From Lonicera japonica (taxonomy: Eukaryota; Streptophyta; Magnoliopsida; Dipsacales; Caprifoliaceae), in contig CM038468.1 in assembly GCA_021464415.1 (NCBI GenBank), forward strand, positions 31,174,969-31,238,968: DNA of 64,000 bases, read 5' to 3'. Within the stretch, counting starts at the first letter, position 1, and the number at the start of each line of letters is the position of its first letter. Positions 23,700 to 36,112 of the stretch are shown piece by piece. The notes beneath the pieces were generated by a model. That model was not told the DNA's origin. It did no database searches and saw nothing but the letters and a program-made list of their open reading frames with translations. The translations under genes were made by a program, and so were the position numbers.

Positions 23700-25566
23700 A
23701 CATCATACTAAGGGGTTGTTGTTATCTTTCCGCCCTCTCTGTACTCTTATTCTAGCTCTATCATTTTTGAGGGTGTGTCTGCTTTGTCTGGCTGAAGACA
23801 TTAAACTTAGCGCTTCTGGGAGGCAACCCATTGAGTGTGTTTCTGAGTACCAGTCTTATCCTGTTTGGGGGTGGTTTTTACTAATCCACCCATGAGTTAT
23901 ATATGATAGACTTGTGCAATTGTTTCCGTGTCTTTTGCTTATCCAGATTCTGATGGATACTTTTCACGGTTCAACTTTCGAATCAGGTAATTACGGTAAT
24001 TTTTCCAACCTTATGCTTACATTTATATATTTCATCTTTAGCATCGAGGACGATGTTCTCTTTGTTTGGGGGTGGGGTTTTACCAAATTAGTTCCCTTTT
24101 TGAAAACTGATTCAGAAGCAACACATTTTCATTAAAAAAAAAAAAAAAAAAAAAAGATTTTTCTTTTTTTTCTTTTAAAAGTTTTTGGCGATTCAGTATC
24201 TTATCCATGATGAGATTGAATGACGATGATCCATTTTTTAGAAGTCAAGGAATCATAATGTCTAATGTTAGTCTTATAAGCTTTAACGATACCTTTATAG
24301 GCATATAAGCACTATCAATTCTTAGAGTTCACATGTCTTTGCACAACGGTTATATCTGTAGTATGTGATTCTCTAATGAGCTAAAAAGAATACTTGTGGA
24401 GACTTAAACCCGTGAGTTTAGAGCCTTTCACCTTGTAGAGAGTTATACGCAAACTCTGAGTCACAAGATGACTTAACTTCATTTGGATATCGTCATTAAT
24501 ATCGTTGCATGATCTCATTATTCTTTCATATTTGGCTGACCACTGAGAATGAAATCCTTTTTGAGTTGTGAAACTTTTACCAAGTCAAAACAAAAATTGC
24601 CGCATTAAACCTTAGAGATGACATTAGGCCATCATTGCCAAAATAATCCTACCATTTATTTCATGACCTATCCTTGTGTTTGAGAAAAGTATGGTTGATC
24701 TGACAAAAGAAATTATTGTTTTCAACATGCAATCGTTTCAAATCGCATAAAAAAAAAAATAAAATAAAATAAAATTGCGATCAACAATAGAGCATGAAAA
24801 CAAGTGATACTAGAAAAGTCCAAACTCCTTAGAAAGTCTTCAACCTTCTTATACACACATCAACATTCCATTTTCCCTCATCCCACCCCTTATAAAAGAC
24901 CTAGTTGATCTTTGGTGCGGTAGTGTTTGTTAAGGTAATATGTTTAAACAACTTGACATTCTCACATGGTGGTTGGCATTCCTTTCATGAGATCAAATTC
25001 TTTCCAATATCCGTCTTTCTTATTTATGCTTGTGAGTTATTTGCTTTGTGTGCATCTACTCTTGTCACTCACAAGCAAAGAGAGAAACAATTAGCCACAT
25101 CTCGGAGCGATTCAATTTTGAGAGAATATATCTAGTGAGATTTGAAGTCGAAGCGTAAATTCTATAAGGCAAATATAGGGAATCACATCAAAATTATTTA
25201 AATGCCGGTTGCAAACACTGAATCTTAAGAAGGATTGTGCCATTTTGGTATTGTATATCATACAAGCTTCTATTAACTTCGATGATTCATTGTCTTCTCT
25301 ATAGCTGGATACTTGATATTTCCCTGAGGCAAAATAAGAGAAAGTATCGCCGAAAATATTTTTTTTTTTTGTAAATACGTTTTGGAAGTTTATGGGTGTC
25401 TTCGCTGCAAACCCTTACGAGACTTCACTCGTCCTCTTTGGGTGACTTAGAGGTTTAAAAGGCTTGTTGCACATGCTAAGTGCAATCGAGAATCACCATG
25501 GAAAGTGATTCGTTTTGGCTCCTTATCTATTATCTCTCTTTTTGCTTGCGGACTAGCAAAATGCTG
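23700..25566 (+). other. Athila 3' non-coding region without env-like ORF
   Basis: No frame above ~76 codons and no signal peptide or transmembrane pattern, so an env-like gene is absent or unrecognisable. It holds a poly(A) run (~24135-24155) and two internal copies of the polypurine-like TTTGGGGGTGG (23864-23874 and 24065-24075). Confidence 0.8.
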
Positions 25567-25579
25567 TTTGGGGGTGGTG
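25567..25579 (+). other. Athila polypurine tract
   Basis: TTTGGGGGTGGTG directly before the 3' LTR, the expected plus-strand primer site. Confidence 0.9.
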
Positions 25580-27157
25580 TGATAAGCACCCAAAACTGTT
25601 ATTTTTAATTCCCCAAATGCCGAAATTTAAGTGTCAAAAATTGCATTATATTATCTAATGTTGACATTTAGTTGTTTTGCAGGTTCTTGTCTCAATTTAT
25701 GTAATTAAATGCTTAACTTTGTTGAATATGTGAGACAAGACACCTAAAGTTGCTCGGATAGTTTTTAAAGCATAACTTTTTGCTCGGAACTCCGAATCAT
25801 GCGTTTCTTGAGCCTAAAATCAAGAGAATTTCGAGAGCTACAACTTTCCAGTTCAACACTTTTCCAAATTCGGCCATCTTCATATCCGAAATTTCATTGC
25901 AATATTCCGGCAGCAAAAGAAAAAAAGAGAGAAAAATATCCCAAAAGTGTGTGTGCCCACTCTCATATTTTTTTAATCTCTCAACCCATAACTCCAACAC
26001 TCCACTACCTAGACAATGTCCACATTATTCTCTTACACACCCCACTCTCTAGACAAAGCCTATTATTCTCTTACACCCCCTCACCCCATTGTCTACTTTT
26101 CATGATTATGTTCCTCTCCCATTTTCACACATATATTGATTCATATTTGGCCAAGAGAAGGAGACCACCTACGTGAGTTTGAAAGAAAGGAGGAGAGCTT
26201 GGAGCAAGAGAGCTTGTTCTAGAGAGAGAAAATATTTGAGTGCTACATATTTTTCTTCTTCTTGTATTATTGTTTCATTTTATTGAAGAAGATAATATTG
26301 TAGAGTGTTGAGAGAAATTCTTTTACTCACATATTTGGAGATATTTAAGGAGCTATTTTATTATTTGTTTTGTTCTTCTATCTTTATGGAAGGCTAATCT
26401 CCCTTTCAAGGGGAGAGATGAAGCCTCATTTTTATTTGTGATTTAGAATTTTATAATATTGCATAAATATACTCATTTGTGATTTTTCTTAAATAAGATC
26501 TTTGGATCACTCTACATACCATAGGTGATCCCATTTTGGTTTTTATACTTGACTTAAGAGATGAGCTACATACCATAGGATTTTCTTAAGTTCATTTTAT
26601 TTTCCAAATTTATCTTCTAGTTCTTTAATGTTAATGTAAGTGAGTGACAACCTTGTATTATTATTATTTCTAAAAGAAGAAAATATAGATCTTGAAAGGA
26701 AAAATCTCTTATAAACAAATAAATTGTCAAATACTATTTGGTTATCTTTTGGGTTCACTCTACATACCATAGGTGATTCCATTTAATCAAACTAGTATAG
26801 AATTTATTTTGGGTATATATGTGCAATAATATATTATTCTAGATCCATTGATAATTTGGTGGTGGATTCTTAACTCTTGAAATCCCTACACTTTATTTCT
26901 CCAAGACAACTTTCTCTACTTTCATTACATTTTAGTAGTATTAAAATTATTCCTAAGAAAAGTAAGCATTTCTAAAAGAAAAAAAAATGGTTTTTATTCT
27001 AAATCTATTATTTTCTCAACTTTGTTTTCATTGATTCATAAAACAACTCCCGTGGATTTGACCCCTTACTACTACTATCTACGTTACTAATATATTTTGT
27101 AGGTACATAAGGGTCTTTGATCAAGCTATTTTTAGCGACGAAGATAGCTCCATATCA
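25580..27157 (+). repeat. Athila 3' LTR (1578 bp)
   Basis: Near-identical to 15231-16807. It is followed by GGGTC, the target duplication, and then the remaining part of the older chromovirus-like LTR. Confidence 0.97.
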
Positions 27158-27202
27158 GGGTCGAAGCTTGAAAAATACGATTTTGACCATTACAGGGCAA
27201 AG

Positions 27203-27266
27203 TAGTCGACTAGATTACTATTCATGTAGTCGACTACTCCTCAACTCCATGTAGTTGACTACATGG
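27203..27266. promoter_or_regulatory. GTAGTCGACTAC palindrome cluster in the chromovirus-like LTR
   Basis: Three self-complementary words: TAGTCGACTA (27203-27212), GTAGTCGACTAC (27226-27237) and CCATGTAGTTGACTACATGG (27247-27266, one mismatched pair). They lie ~50 bp downstream of the Athila insertion point in the older LTR. Function unknown. Confidence 0.6.
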
Positions 27267-27695
27267 TTCTGGAGGTTGGTTCATCCTCAGAATTGCTTGT
27301 GTATGCCTTCAACTGATCTTGTACCCCTGTTTTGACCAACGAGAGGTGGGAATTAGGTTCCGGGCCAAACACGAAAGTTCTTGTAAATTGAAATACCTTT
27401 CCAATGGCATAATCAGGGTTCCATTCCAATATAAAATAAAAAAGTTATGATGTTTCAAATGACTAAAGGTCAGTTCGTCGGGTAAGTTTCAAATTTGTAA
27501 TTTCGCGAATTTCGACTGGAACATTTAAGATGGATCTTTCTAACCTAAAAGATGAATGTAATGACACCTATAAAGGAGTGTGGAAACCTTCCCTATATTC
27601 GGATATAGTCCGAGCACGCACTCCCGCATCCATAATAGAAAAGTTGCAAAACAAAAGATAATACAATGCATTTAACTTACGGGTGTTACATGTTT

Positions 27696-28491
27696 AGATT
27701 TTTCTTGATGGGCATATCGTAACTTTGAGAACATTAGCAAATTTAGAATTTTGGATTTATGGCCCTAAAATATAAGTATGATTTTACTTTTTTGGGACAT
27801 AAAAGCAATTAACATAAAAACAAGCTCAAAACAAGCTTTCTATAAAAGACCCGCATTGTTTCGTAATGTTTTTCGCGTATTTTATATTGGTAAATCCCGT
27901 TGTATGCAAGGTTAAAGTTTGTATGTATATGTTTAAGCTTAAGGATATAAATTTTACTTATACAAAAAAACTTGAAGGGGTCAATAAAGTATAACATGCT
28001 TATACATAATATAATAATAACATTATTACTCAAATTTTCAAAAAACTATAGTGTTATGCAAAAATATGAGAAGCTATATGAGGTGTGGGCCCCCCTCCAT
28101 CATCCATTGTTTGAGAATGACATCATCTTTGTTAATAATTTTTATTTGTAGTTATTTGGTCCAATAAACACACGTGTCTTGGGCATAAAATATTTTTTAA
28201 CTCGAGTATGTTAAACTTATTTCCATTTTACGAATATTTTGTTGGAAATTTATTTAAAATAAATAAATAAATAATTTTTTGACCATCTTTGACTTTTATT
28301 AATGTGGGCATCACACATTAAATACTTTGGAAATGGGTCATAACTTCTTTAATATCTAAAATTTTGGGTGAATGAAAATTATACTCAAAGTAACAAAATT
28401 AAAATGTTGGGCTTGGGAACCACAAGAGGTGGGTCATTATTTATACTTCCATTTGATAAAGTTTAATTTGCCTATTATTTAATAAAATTAG
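27696..28491. other. AT-rich intergenic DNA
   Basis: No gene, LTR edge or named repeat recognised between the chromovirus-like solo LTR and the next LTR. Confidence 0.4.
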
Positions 28492-28711
28492 TGATAAACA
28501 CATAATATTGTCATTCATACGCTCATTTTCGGAATTGTTTGATACGTTTATCTCTCTAAAACTACTCGGTTTGCCAACGTATTTCGTGATTAGTCTCGTA
28601 GCCCTTTCATATTTAACATTGCTTGAAAAGGCATATTTTGTATTTATTTTGATGTCTTTAGATCTCAAAAAATATTGTATTTAATACAAAAAACATCTTA
28701 AGATAATGGAA

Positions 28712-28791
28712 TTTTCCATAGGACAAAAGGCATCTAAGAAAGTGATTTGTCCATGGGACAAAAGACGTCCAATATAGTGGATTTATCCACT
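28712..28791. promoter_or_regulatory. Near-palindromic words in U3 of LTR copy 1
   Basis: TTTTCCATAGGACAAAA (28712-28728), TTTGTCCATGGGACAAA (28746-28762) and AGTGGATTTATCCACT (28776-28791) are imperfect palindromes 220-300 bp from the U3 end. That is the place where related LTRs carry GATCGATC-centred palindromes. Confidence 0.5.
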
Positions 28792-30869
28792 AAAAAAATA
28801 AAAAGAAGCATTGTTTATTTTTGGGTTTTTAGTGGAAAGATGGGAGGTAGACAACACAACACTTCTATTTATAGCCTTCATTGTTGTATTGGAGGAGATA
28901 TCTTTTATTACTTCTCATCTCTCAATTTATAGAGAGCTTGTAATAGTTTTTAGAAAGAGAAATTGAGTTCACTTCTATAATTCTTGTCTCTACATTTATT
29001 ATGGAGTAAATTTCGTTACTAAGGCTAAAAAATGAAGTTCAATTCTCATTCGATTGTTAGTATTGTTAAATACTTGTTGAATCATTCATCTTCTCCATTT
29101 AATCAACCATTCAATAAGCTAGTAAGATAATTTTCATATGATGATTTGACTTTGTATGCCTTGTATACATAGATCTCAAGCATTAATGAGGAAGAGATAC
29201 ATTTGTGTATTTCTTACTAGCCTATGTTCATTCCTTCTATGAATGAGATACTTTTCATTGCCAAGCATGATTAGCCTTTGAATATTCATGGAAACACTAT
29301 AAATTTGAGATTCCAATCCTTGAATACTTTAATGATATGTTGAGTGCTTTCTACACTTTATGTGATTTTGAGACTCATCATCTTCTTAGTTAAAGTGTTG
29401 CCAAAAAAGATCTTTTAAATTTATGTCATAAACAACTTTACTAATTATTCTAAGGATTCAATTTTTATTTATGAAATACGTCTATATAGGATGGTTTGAC
29501 TTCGACCTAGACCTCCCAATCTTAGACAAATAAAATGTTATGATTTATTGAGCTAAACTCTTTATAGTTAGCCATTTTCATAATCAAGTCAATTGCATAG
29601 GGGAAACTAACAATGAGTTCTCAAATGACTAGTTGTTTAAGGAAATTAGATTTGCGGATTTTTAATTTCACTCTATAAGTAATCATTCAATTCTCTCACC
29701 ATCTATATGTATTCATCAACTATAATAACACCCCACCTGAGTAGAAATAGTTTCCGAGATCTGAAACTAAATTTATTGTAGAGTTTACGTTTTGGTTGAT
29801 ATTTGTTGTTGGTGAATAAATTTGAGTGGAATATATTTCTTTATATTTTTTTTATGGTGGATCCTTGTTGAATAATGTGGAACTGTTTGTTTCCTGAGAA
29901 AGTGACTATTTATGGATACCTTTTTTTTTTCTTCCTACCTTTCGATCGTGTTCAACTTGGTGTGTATGGTTGATTTTAGGATATATGTCAATCCGTTATA
30001 TACAACTCTTCTATTTTTCAATTTTTTTTATAATTATTTTGGGGGAATTATTTGTTCGTCTAGATTTAACATTTGTATATATATAGTTTATGTTAATATA
30101 TATGTATATATTGTTTATGTAAATGTACAACCTTCTGTGTATATATAGTTTATGTTAGTATATATATATATATATATGCATTTGTTTCTAATACGAATAG
30201 GTAGTTTGATTTAATGTGGTTTTCACATATTCTTTAAATTTATTTATTTAATTATAGTACTCCATGTATTCTCGATGATGATAATTAAGATTATATTTTT
30301 CACTTTCATTTGATATATCATATTTATTTGTTGAGTAAACTATATTAATGGTATCTAAATTATTTATTTATTTAATTTTACTTTGGTCTTTAAAAATAAA
30401 TAAATAAATAAACAAAAATGCCATGTTTAAATATGTTTTGGATCCGTTGGTTTATAACATGACTATTAAATTATTTTTTGAAACTTTATATTTTAAGGAA
30501 GTTATTTAGTGACAATTCTTTTCCTATTTGTTTGATTACACGTTCAAGGACTACTAGGTTCTCCACATTATTTGTTATATCATGTTTTGTACCGAAAATA
30601 TTTAATTGTGGTAAATCAGCATGCTAAGAAAATTAGAATATTACATATATTGTTAATTATCTTATTTAGCATGTCATAAATTTAAAAGTTACCGTGATGA
30701 TGAAAGTTCATGCGCATTATAATTATAATGATAAAGTATTTTCATATAGCATCGAAAAATGTGACCATTAAGGATCTTGGTTTTAAAATCTAATTCATAT
30801 TCCTGGAAAATAACTAACATAGATGTACTCATAACTATGTAATATTTTCTCTATTATTTATTTGTTAAG

Positions 30870-31909
30870 ATGGCCTACTTGACTCGACCCGAATTTGCCA
30901 TTTTGGACTCAGAAGGACTTGAATAATATCGATGGATTTCTGATGCAGAAACCGCTTTTATAGCCAAAGAATACTCTGCCACACTTGCTAACCTCAACGA
31001 CCCCATAGACAAAGGACAGTCTGACAAAGTGAAAGCCAATGCATTAATGTTTCTTATGAGACATACTGATCACAACCTACGTTGGGAGTACCTTTAGTTG
31101 AAGACACCTAAAGAACTATGGGATGCCTTTACGGGACGTTTTGGGAACATTTATGACACTTTGCTCCTAGAATTGACCGTTCAGTTGAATGAAATCCGCT
31201 TGCTTGACTATAAAAGAGTCAACGACTTCAACAAGAACATGTTGCGCCTGAAGGCACGTCTCAACTTCTCTGAAAATGATATCACAGAAGATGATATGAT
31301 TCAGAAGACTCTTTCCACATTCCCTACTTCAGCACTTATACTAGCGAACCAATATAGGCTCGAGTATGATAACAAAATAATCACAATATTCAATAAGCTG
31401 ATCAACCTACTGAATGTGGCTGAAAGGAATAATGAGATTCTTTTGAATAGCAATGCCAGGCCCATCGGGACAAAGAGAATTCCTGAAGCTTACTATAGTA
31501 AGATGAATAGTGGAAAGAACCCAATGCAAAAGGGGTTAGACGTGCTGATCCCTACCCACATGGCAACAATGCACAACGTGAAAAAGGACGTGAGAGTCGT
31601 GGTGCGGGTCGTGGAGGCTTTTCCAAAGTATGGAGAAAAAATAGTGCTATTGGACCTAGTGGTCAGGGAAACAAGATGAAAAATGTACCTAAGAACCCTC
31701 CGGTCAAAAAGGAAAGAGTTGGCAATGAGCCATGTTACAGTTATAGAGTTGTTGGGCACTGGTACAAGAACTGCCATGCAAGCACTAAAGTAGTAGTCAG
31801 TTACAAGAGATATCGAGAGTCTAAAGAACAAGAATCTCATTTTATGAATGGAGAAGATAATGACGCTAATGCCAACTTCACAATTGCACACTTTAGTGGC
31901 AAGAAGTAA
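30870..31909 (+). pseudogene. Copia gag, broken
   Basis: Starts MAYLTRPEFAILDSEGLE then TAA (30924-30926), with another stop TAG at 31095-31097. From 31098 a long readable part follows (LWDAFTGRFGNIYDTLLLEL..), typical of the UBN2-type copia gag. A frameshift near 31540-31670 moves the frame. The zinc knuckle reads CYSYRVVGHWYKNC, so the second Cys is now Tyr. The end reads IAHFSGKK followed by a stop. Confidence 0.85.
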
Positions 31910-32559
31910 TTTGCTCAATCAATGGATGCACTCGATTTTGACTGATCTGCTTTATTCATTTTATTTTTCAAAAATAGTTGAACATGCATATTGCCTAATT
32001 TTTAATTAGGTTATGGTTTTATCTTAAAGTTTATGTTGATTTGATGGATTAGATTCCTATATAAGATATTAGATTAATTACTGTTGGTTTTATTCAAATT
32101 TTATTATAAAGTAATTGAATTTATTCGTTTTATTATTACATAGTTCAGAATTTATATTCAATTTTATTACTGTAAAAATGAATTGAGGATAAATTTAAGG
32201 ATTTGTTGATAGTGAGAACACCATATCCATTCAACGAAATAGGCAATTAATAACCTATAATACTTATGTGACTATGATAATTAAATCTTCATAAGAGCAA
32301 AGAATTGCTCAACCATTTTTTTTGCTAAAATGTTGTTGAAAGACACATATGCTCTATATGCACCCAGAGCGACCCGAACTTTGTTAATGATGTTCGTGCC
32401 AACATTAATCATAAAAAAATCAAATGTAAGAATGGAACAAAAAATATATTTATTTTACCTTTAAACAAATGTGCAAAGATATGCGTTTTAAAGAAACTTA
32501 TAAGTCATTCTAGTGGAATGTACCCCCCACTACGATAAGGATCGTTGAATCCCATGATG

Positions 32560-35330
32560 TTAGCAACAATCTACTATGGGACACTGACTCATACAGGCTT
32601 TGGCATGCTTGCCTAGTGCACATTGGTCATGATGATCCATTAAAGTACTTACAAGGACATCTCTTCTTCCGAGTGACAAATAAATAGGACAAAAATTCAA
32701 CACATTGCAACGTGTTGATGCTAATAATGCTTAAAAGTAATCATTAACTTCCGAAGTACTGAAAGCCATATCCTCCTTCCCATTATGCCTCATTAACCAT
32801 GTCAAAAGAACGACATTCGATTTTTGAAAGCCTACTCTTTAGCAAAAATAGGATCGAGACCTTCTTATACTAAAGATACAAAATAAATTATACCATTCTT
32901 ACAAAGAATATAATGATATATTTGTAGATTAATTCATCCAAAAGGCAGAACTATTTAAAGTACTTTATGGATCAGATGGATAATTCGACATTCTGGTCAC
33001 ACGTCGAATAATTATCTACATGAAATGCTGCATTTACAAACCTCTTAGCACATATTATATGCTTAAGAACTCATCAGCCTAATTATTGTATCATGTCTAT
33101 AAGACTCGATAAAGCTGGAGAGTTTACATCAAAAGTATCTAATGATTATTGCATAAAATCGAAGTAAAGAATTTTGTTCTCTATATGCATACGCAAAAAA
33201 AAGTCTCACAAAAGCAACCATCAAAAGGATATAGATGGTAAATAGAGCATTGGTTATGCGCACCATATTGCCTAGATATGCTCGGAGTTTATGCAATATT
33301 GCACATAGCTTTACTTATTTGTTTCAAGGCCCGGAGTTGATAACTGAATATTAGCATGATATTTTACACATATGTGCCGATTGCGCCCTCACAGCGCACT
33401 AAACTAGGTCCACTGAGACAATTAGGTATTGACGTTGGATATAAATCTTCAACGATAATCTGTCATTTGTAATCTTTATCAGATGATCTCTTTACCGCTA
33501 AGAATTACAGATTGTCGCTTTGATGAGACAGTCTTCCCGTTGTTAGGGGGAGATAAGAAATTTTTTTTCAAGGGAATGACAGGAATTGTCGTTGTCCTCA
33601 TTCTGTCTCATCTTGATCCCCACGCACATCACAATGTATAGTGAAGTGAAATAGAATAATCGATCTTTAAAATGTAACAAATTCGATGTCTGATGCATTT
33701 ATTGATATTGAAAAGTGACAAGATCAAACATACTAGCTGCAATATGCCTACAAGGTTGAAAGTCCCCAATAAGGGGCACAATATCGCAAAAAGAGACGCT
33801 GCAACAACACTTAGTGGATGTGTGGTTAAGGCCATGGCTCCGTAAAGGAATAAAGGGAAGTTACTTAGTTCGACAAACACTCACACAAAATAAGAGGTGG
33901 AGTAAGGTACAAATTGATCAATTAATCAATCATGTAAAACTTTTCATGAGATTATCTCTTATTATACTTATATCCATGAATTAATACTAGGGGACGCCCC
34001 AAAGTTATAAATGATTCCAGAGAATAAATAAATCTCAATGGATTAAGAGATGGCATATGAGTTAATGGAAAGATTCTCCATATGCATTAATGATACACTG
34101 TTGCTCGAGGAATCAAAGAGCGTGATGATGTTAAACCTTGCTTTATTGCAAAATGTCAACAAAGGGCAAAATTGGCCTAAATGAAAATAAGCAATCCAGA
34201 CATAATTAGATTATCTGGTAAAGAAACATGTATTTGGTTCGATAGTGCTAGCCGCAGGAAGTGTAAAGCCTGTAGGACATAAACAATTATTTGCCATAAA
34301 GTGTAAATGAGAAAAAAAGAAGTTATGAAGTAAAAAGCTCACCTTGTGGCGCAAGGTTTCCCACAGATGCTCTGGAATTGCCTAAATGTTATAACATTAT
34401 GCTACTTAGTTAGCTTGCTAATTTTTGAAGGGTTAGAAATGCAACTCATGGATGTGGTCACTATGTATCTCTATGGGAATCTTAACTCAGAGATATATAT
34501 ATGAAAGTGCCTGATGGCCTTACATTAGCTAAGTCAAGTGACTCTAAACCATGGATTATGTTTGCAATTAGGTTGGAACACTCACTTTATTGAACAATCT
34601 GGATGGATGTGGTATACCTGTCTAAGTCACTACTTGATTGGGAAGGGATATATGAACAATGAATTATGCCCCTGCGTATTCATAAAGAAAACAAATTTCG
34701 GATTCACAATTGTAGTTGTATATGTTGATGATATAAATATATAAGTACTCTTGATGAATTAAGAGAAATCGCAAGCTACTTAAAATCCAAATTTAAGATA
34801 AAGAATCTTAGGAAAGCTCGAATTTTGTTTAGATCTTAGTCTAGAATATCGAGCTTATGGAATACTAATCCACTAGTCTGCGTACATTCAAAAGATAATC
34901 AGGCAATTTAACCTGGACAAAACGAATTCTGCTAGCACTCCCATAGTCGGTTGAAGTTTAGATCAAATGAAAAATCAATTTCGTACAAAGTAAGATTACA
35001 AAAATGTGTTAGAAGATGAAACTTCCTATCTAAATGCAATATGCGCATTATTGCACTAAATACAGTATACTCGACCAGACATAACATTTGCGTTGAACTT
35101 GTTAGCTATATTTAGCTCAGCACCAACGGAGCATAATTGGACACCTAAAAGGAACCGTTGGTTTGTGATTGTTCTTTCCCTACAGAGAGAAAAAAATGAA
35201 TGCGATAGCAACATCTAAAGTAAATGATGATGCTAAAATGGCCACCCCCTACATTGAAATCTCAAATAAAATCTTGATTAATTTTGTTGGTGTTGGGTAT
35301 CTCTCTGACCCACACAAAGCTCTAAGAAAA
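32560..35330 (+). pseudogene. Copia pol, heavily decayed
   Basis: Readable islands in order: GAG-pre-integrase (LLWDTDSYRLWHACLVHIGHD, about 32570-32640), integrase (SIRLDKAGEFTSKVSNDYC, ~33095-33160), a frameshifted FDETVFP-type block (~33490-33560), and reverse transcriptase. In the RT, LEMQLMDVVTMYLYGNLNSE lies at ~34430-34500 and VVVYVDD at 34710-34732. RNase H is seen as VGYLSDPHKA (~35290-35325). Stops and frameshifts separate them. No working enzyme can be made. Confidence 0.8.
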
Positions 35331-35474
35331 ATATGACAAACTGGTTTACCAAGTCTTTTTCTAAGGCTATATTTGAAAAGCACGTGAAAAGCATAGGGGT
35401 GCTTAGGCTTTCCCAACTCATGATCGAAGTAATGATCAAGGGAAGGTGTGAAATATGATGGAATTTTCGCACCT

Positions 35475-35930
35475 ATGTTGTACTCTTTTCCTTAGACCAA
35501 AGTTTATTTTCCCCACTGGGTTTTGTTACTTGGTAAGGTTTTTAACGAGGCAACGATACATGCATAAGCTTTTCAAATTCCTCGATTAATGTAAACATCA
35601 GGGGGAGGTGTAGACTTGAGGGGGAGTCTAACATTCACACGATATTACGTTATACTTTTTTCCTTAAACCAAGGTTTATTTTTCTCACTAGATTTTGTTA
35701 CTTGGTAAGTTTTTAACGAGGTAACGATATGTGCAAGCTCTATTAATCGAAGTAAGGATTAAATGAAAATATAGATTCAATGGAGAAAGTCTAACATGCT
35801 TGTCATAATGTTGTACTCTTTTTTCTTCGATCAAGGTTATTTTTTCCCTCAGAGTTTTTGTTACTTGACAAGGTTTTAATGATGCAACAAGACATGTACC
35901 ATTCTATCTCCGACTTAGCACAAGGATGAG
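35475..35930 (+). repeat. Three diverged repeats in the copia 3' region
   Basis: The phrase TTTTGTTACTTGGTAAGGTT, preceded by a CTCTTTTCCTT..CCAA block, recurs near 35480-35560, 35655-35730 and 35810-35885. G-rich PPT-like tracts (GGGGGAGG and GGGGGAG) are at ~35600-35630. The repeats precede the 3' LTR. Confidence 0.75.
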
Positions 35931-36112
35931 TGTTTAAGAAAATTACACATAATGTGCTACTGTCTAGATATAATATGTATTAGGGATTTTATTGTGTGAA
36001 TTATGTATTATGGGTTATAATGGGCTTCCTTGTAAACCCTATATACTATTGTATTCATACCCTATTTAAAGGGATTATCTAATAAAAGATACAACTGAGT
36101 TATCCTATAACA
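35931..36112 (+). repeat. Copia 3' LTR (182 bp)
   Basis: Runs from TGTTTAAGAAAATTAC to ATCCTATAACA, directly before the target duplication CTAGT. CTATTTAAAGG near 36062 may be its TATA element. Confidence 0.7.

Larger units (their letters stand above)
15231..27157 (+). mobile_element. Complete Athila-type Ty3/gypsy retrotransposon
   Basis: An 11.9-kb element with TSD GGGTC (15226-15230 and 27158-27162). Order: LTR 15231-16807, PBS 16810, untranslated leader, uninterrupted gag-pol 17904-23699, ~1.9 kb of 3' non-coding DNA, polypurine tract 25567-25579, LTR 25580-27157. By eye the LTRs differ at one base (15389 versus 25738) and by one extra T in the 3' copy near 25993. That implies a very recent insertion. 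It lacks an env-like ORF, which Athila relatives often carry after pol. Confidence 0.97.
13542..27690 (+). mobile_element. Solo LTR, chromovirus (Tekay/Del)-like, split by an Athila element
   Basis: The left part (13542-15230) starts TGTGACGCCCCG; the right part (27163-27690) ends GGGTGTTACA. Those termini are typical of Tekay/Del-type LTRs. A perfect 5-bp target duplication TGTTT flanks the whole (13537-13541 and 27691-27695). Without the nested Athila (and its extra GGGTC) the LTR is ~2.2 kb. No internal region or second LTR is present, so it is a solo LTR. A GAT trinucleotide run is at ~15065-15083. Frames inside it look fortuitous. Confidence 0.85.
29634..36112 (+). mobile_element. Old copia element inserted in the solo LTR
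   Basis: TG at 29634 and CA at 36112 are bounded by CTAGT (29629-29633 and 36113-36117). It contains copia gag and pol remnants in the right order. A 182-bp 3' LTR lies at 35931-36112. At the 5' end only the first ~16 bases (TGTTTAAGGAAATTAG) match that LTR; the rest has been replaced or has diverged beyond recognition. TA-rich microsatellites occur at 30075-30180. Nothing coding is visible in 29650-30869. Confidence 0.8.

Noticed and set aside
23668..25135. Possible env-like ORF after Athila gag-pol
   Set aside because: The open frames are at most ~76 codons and do not join into a protein with signal peptide and transmembrane segments.
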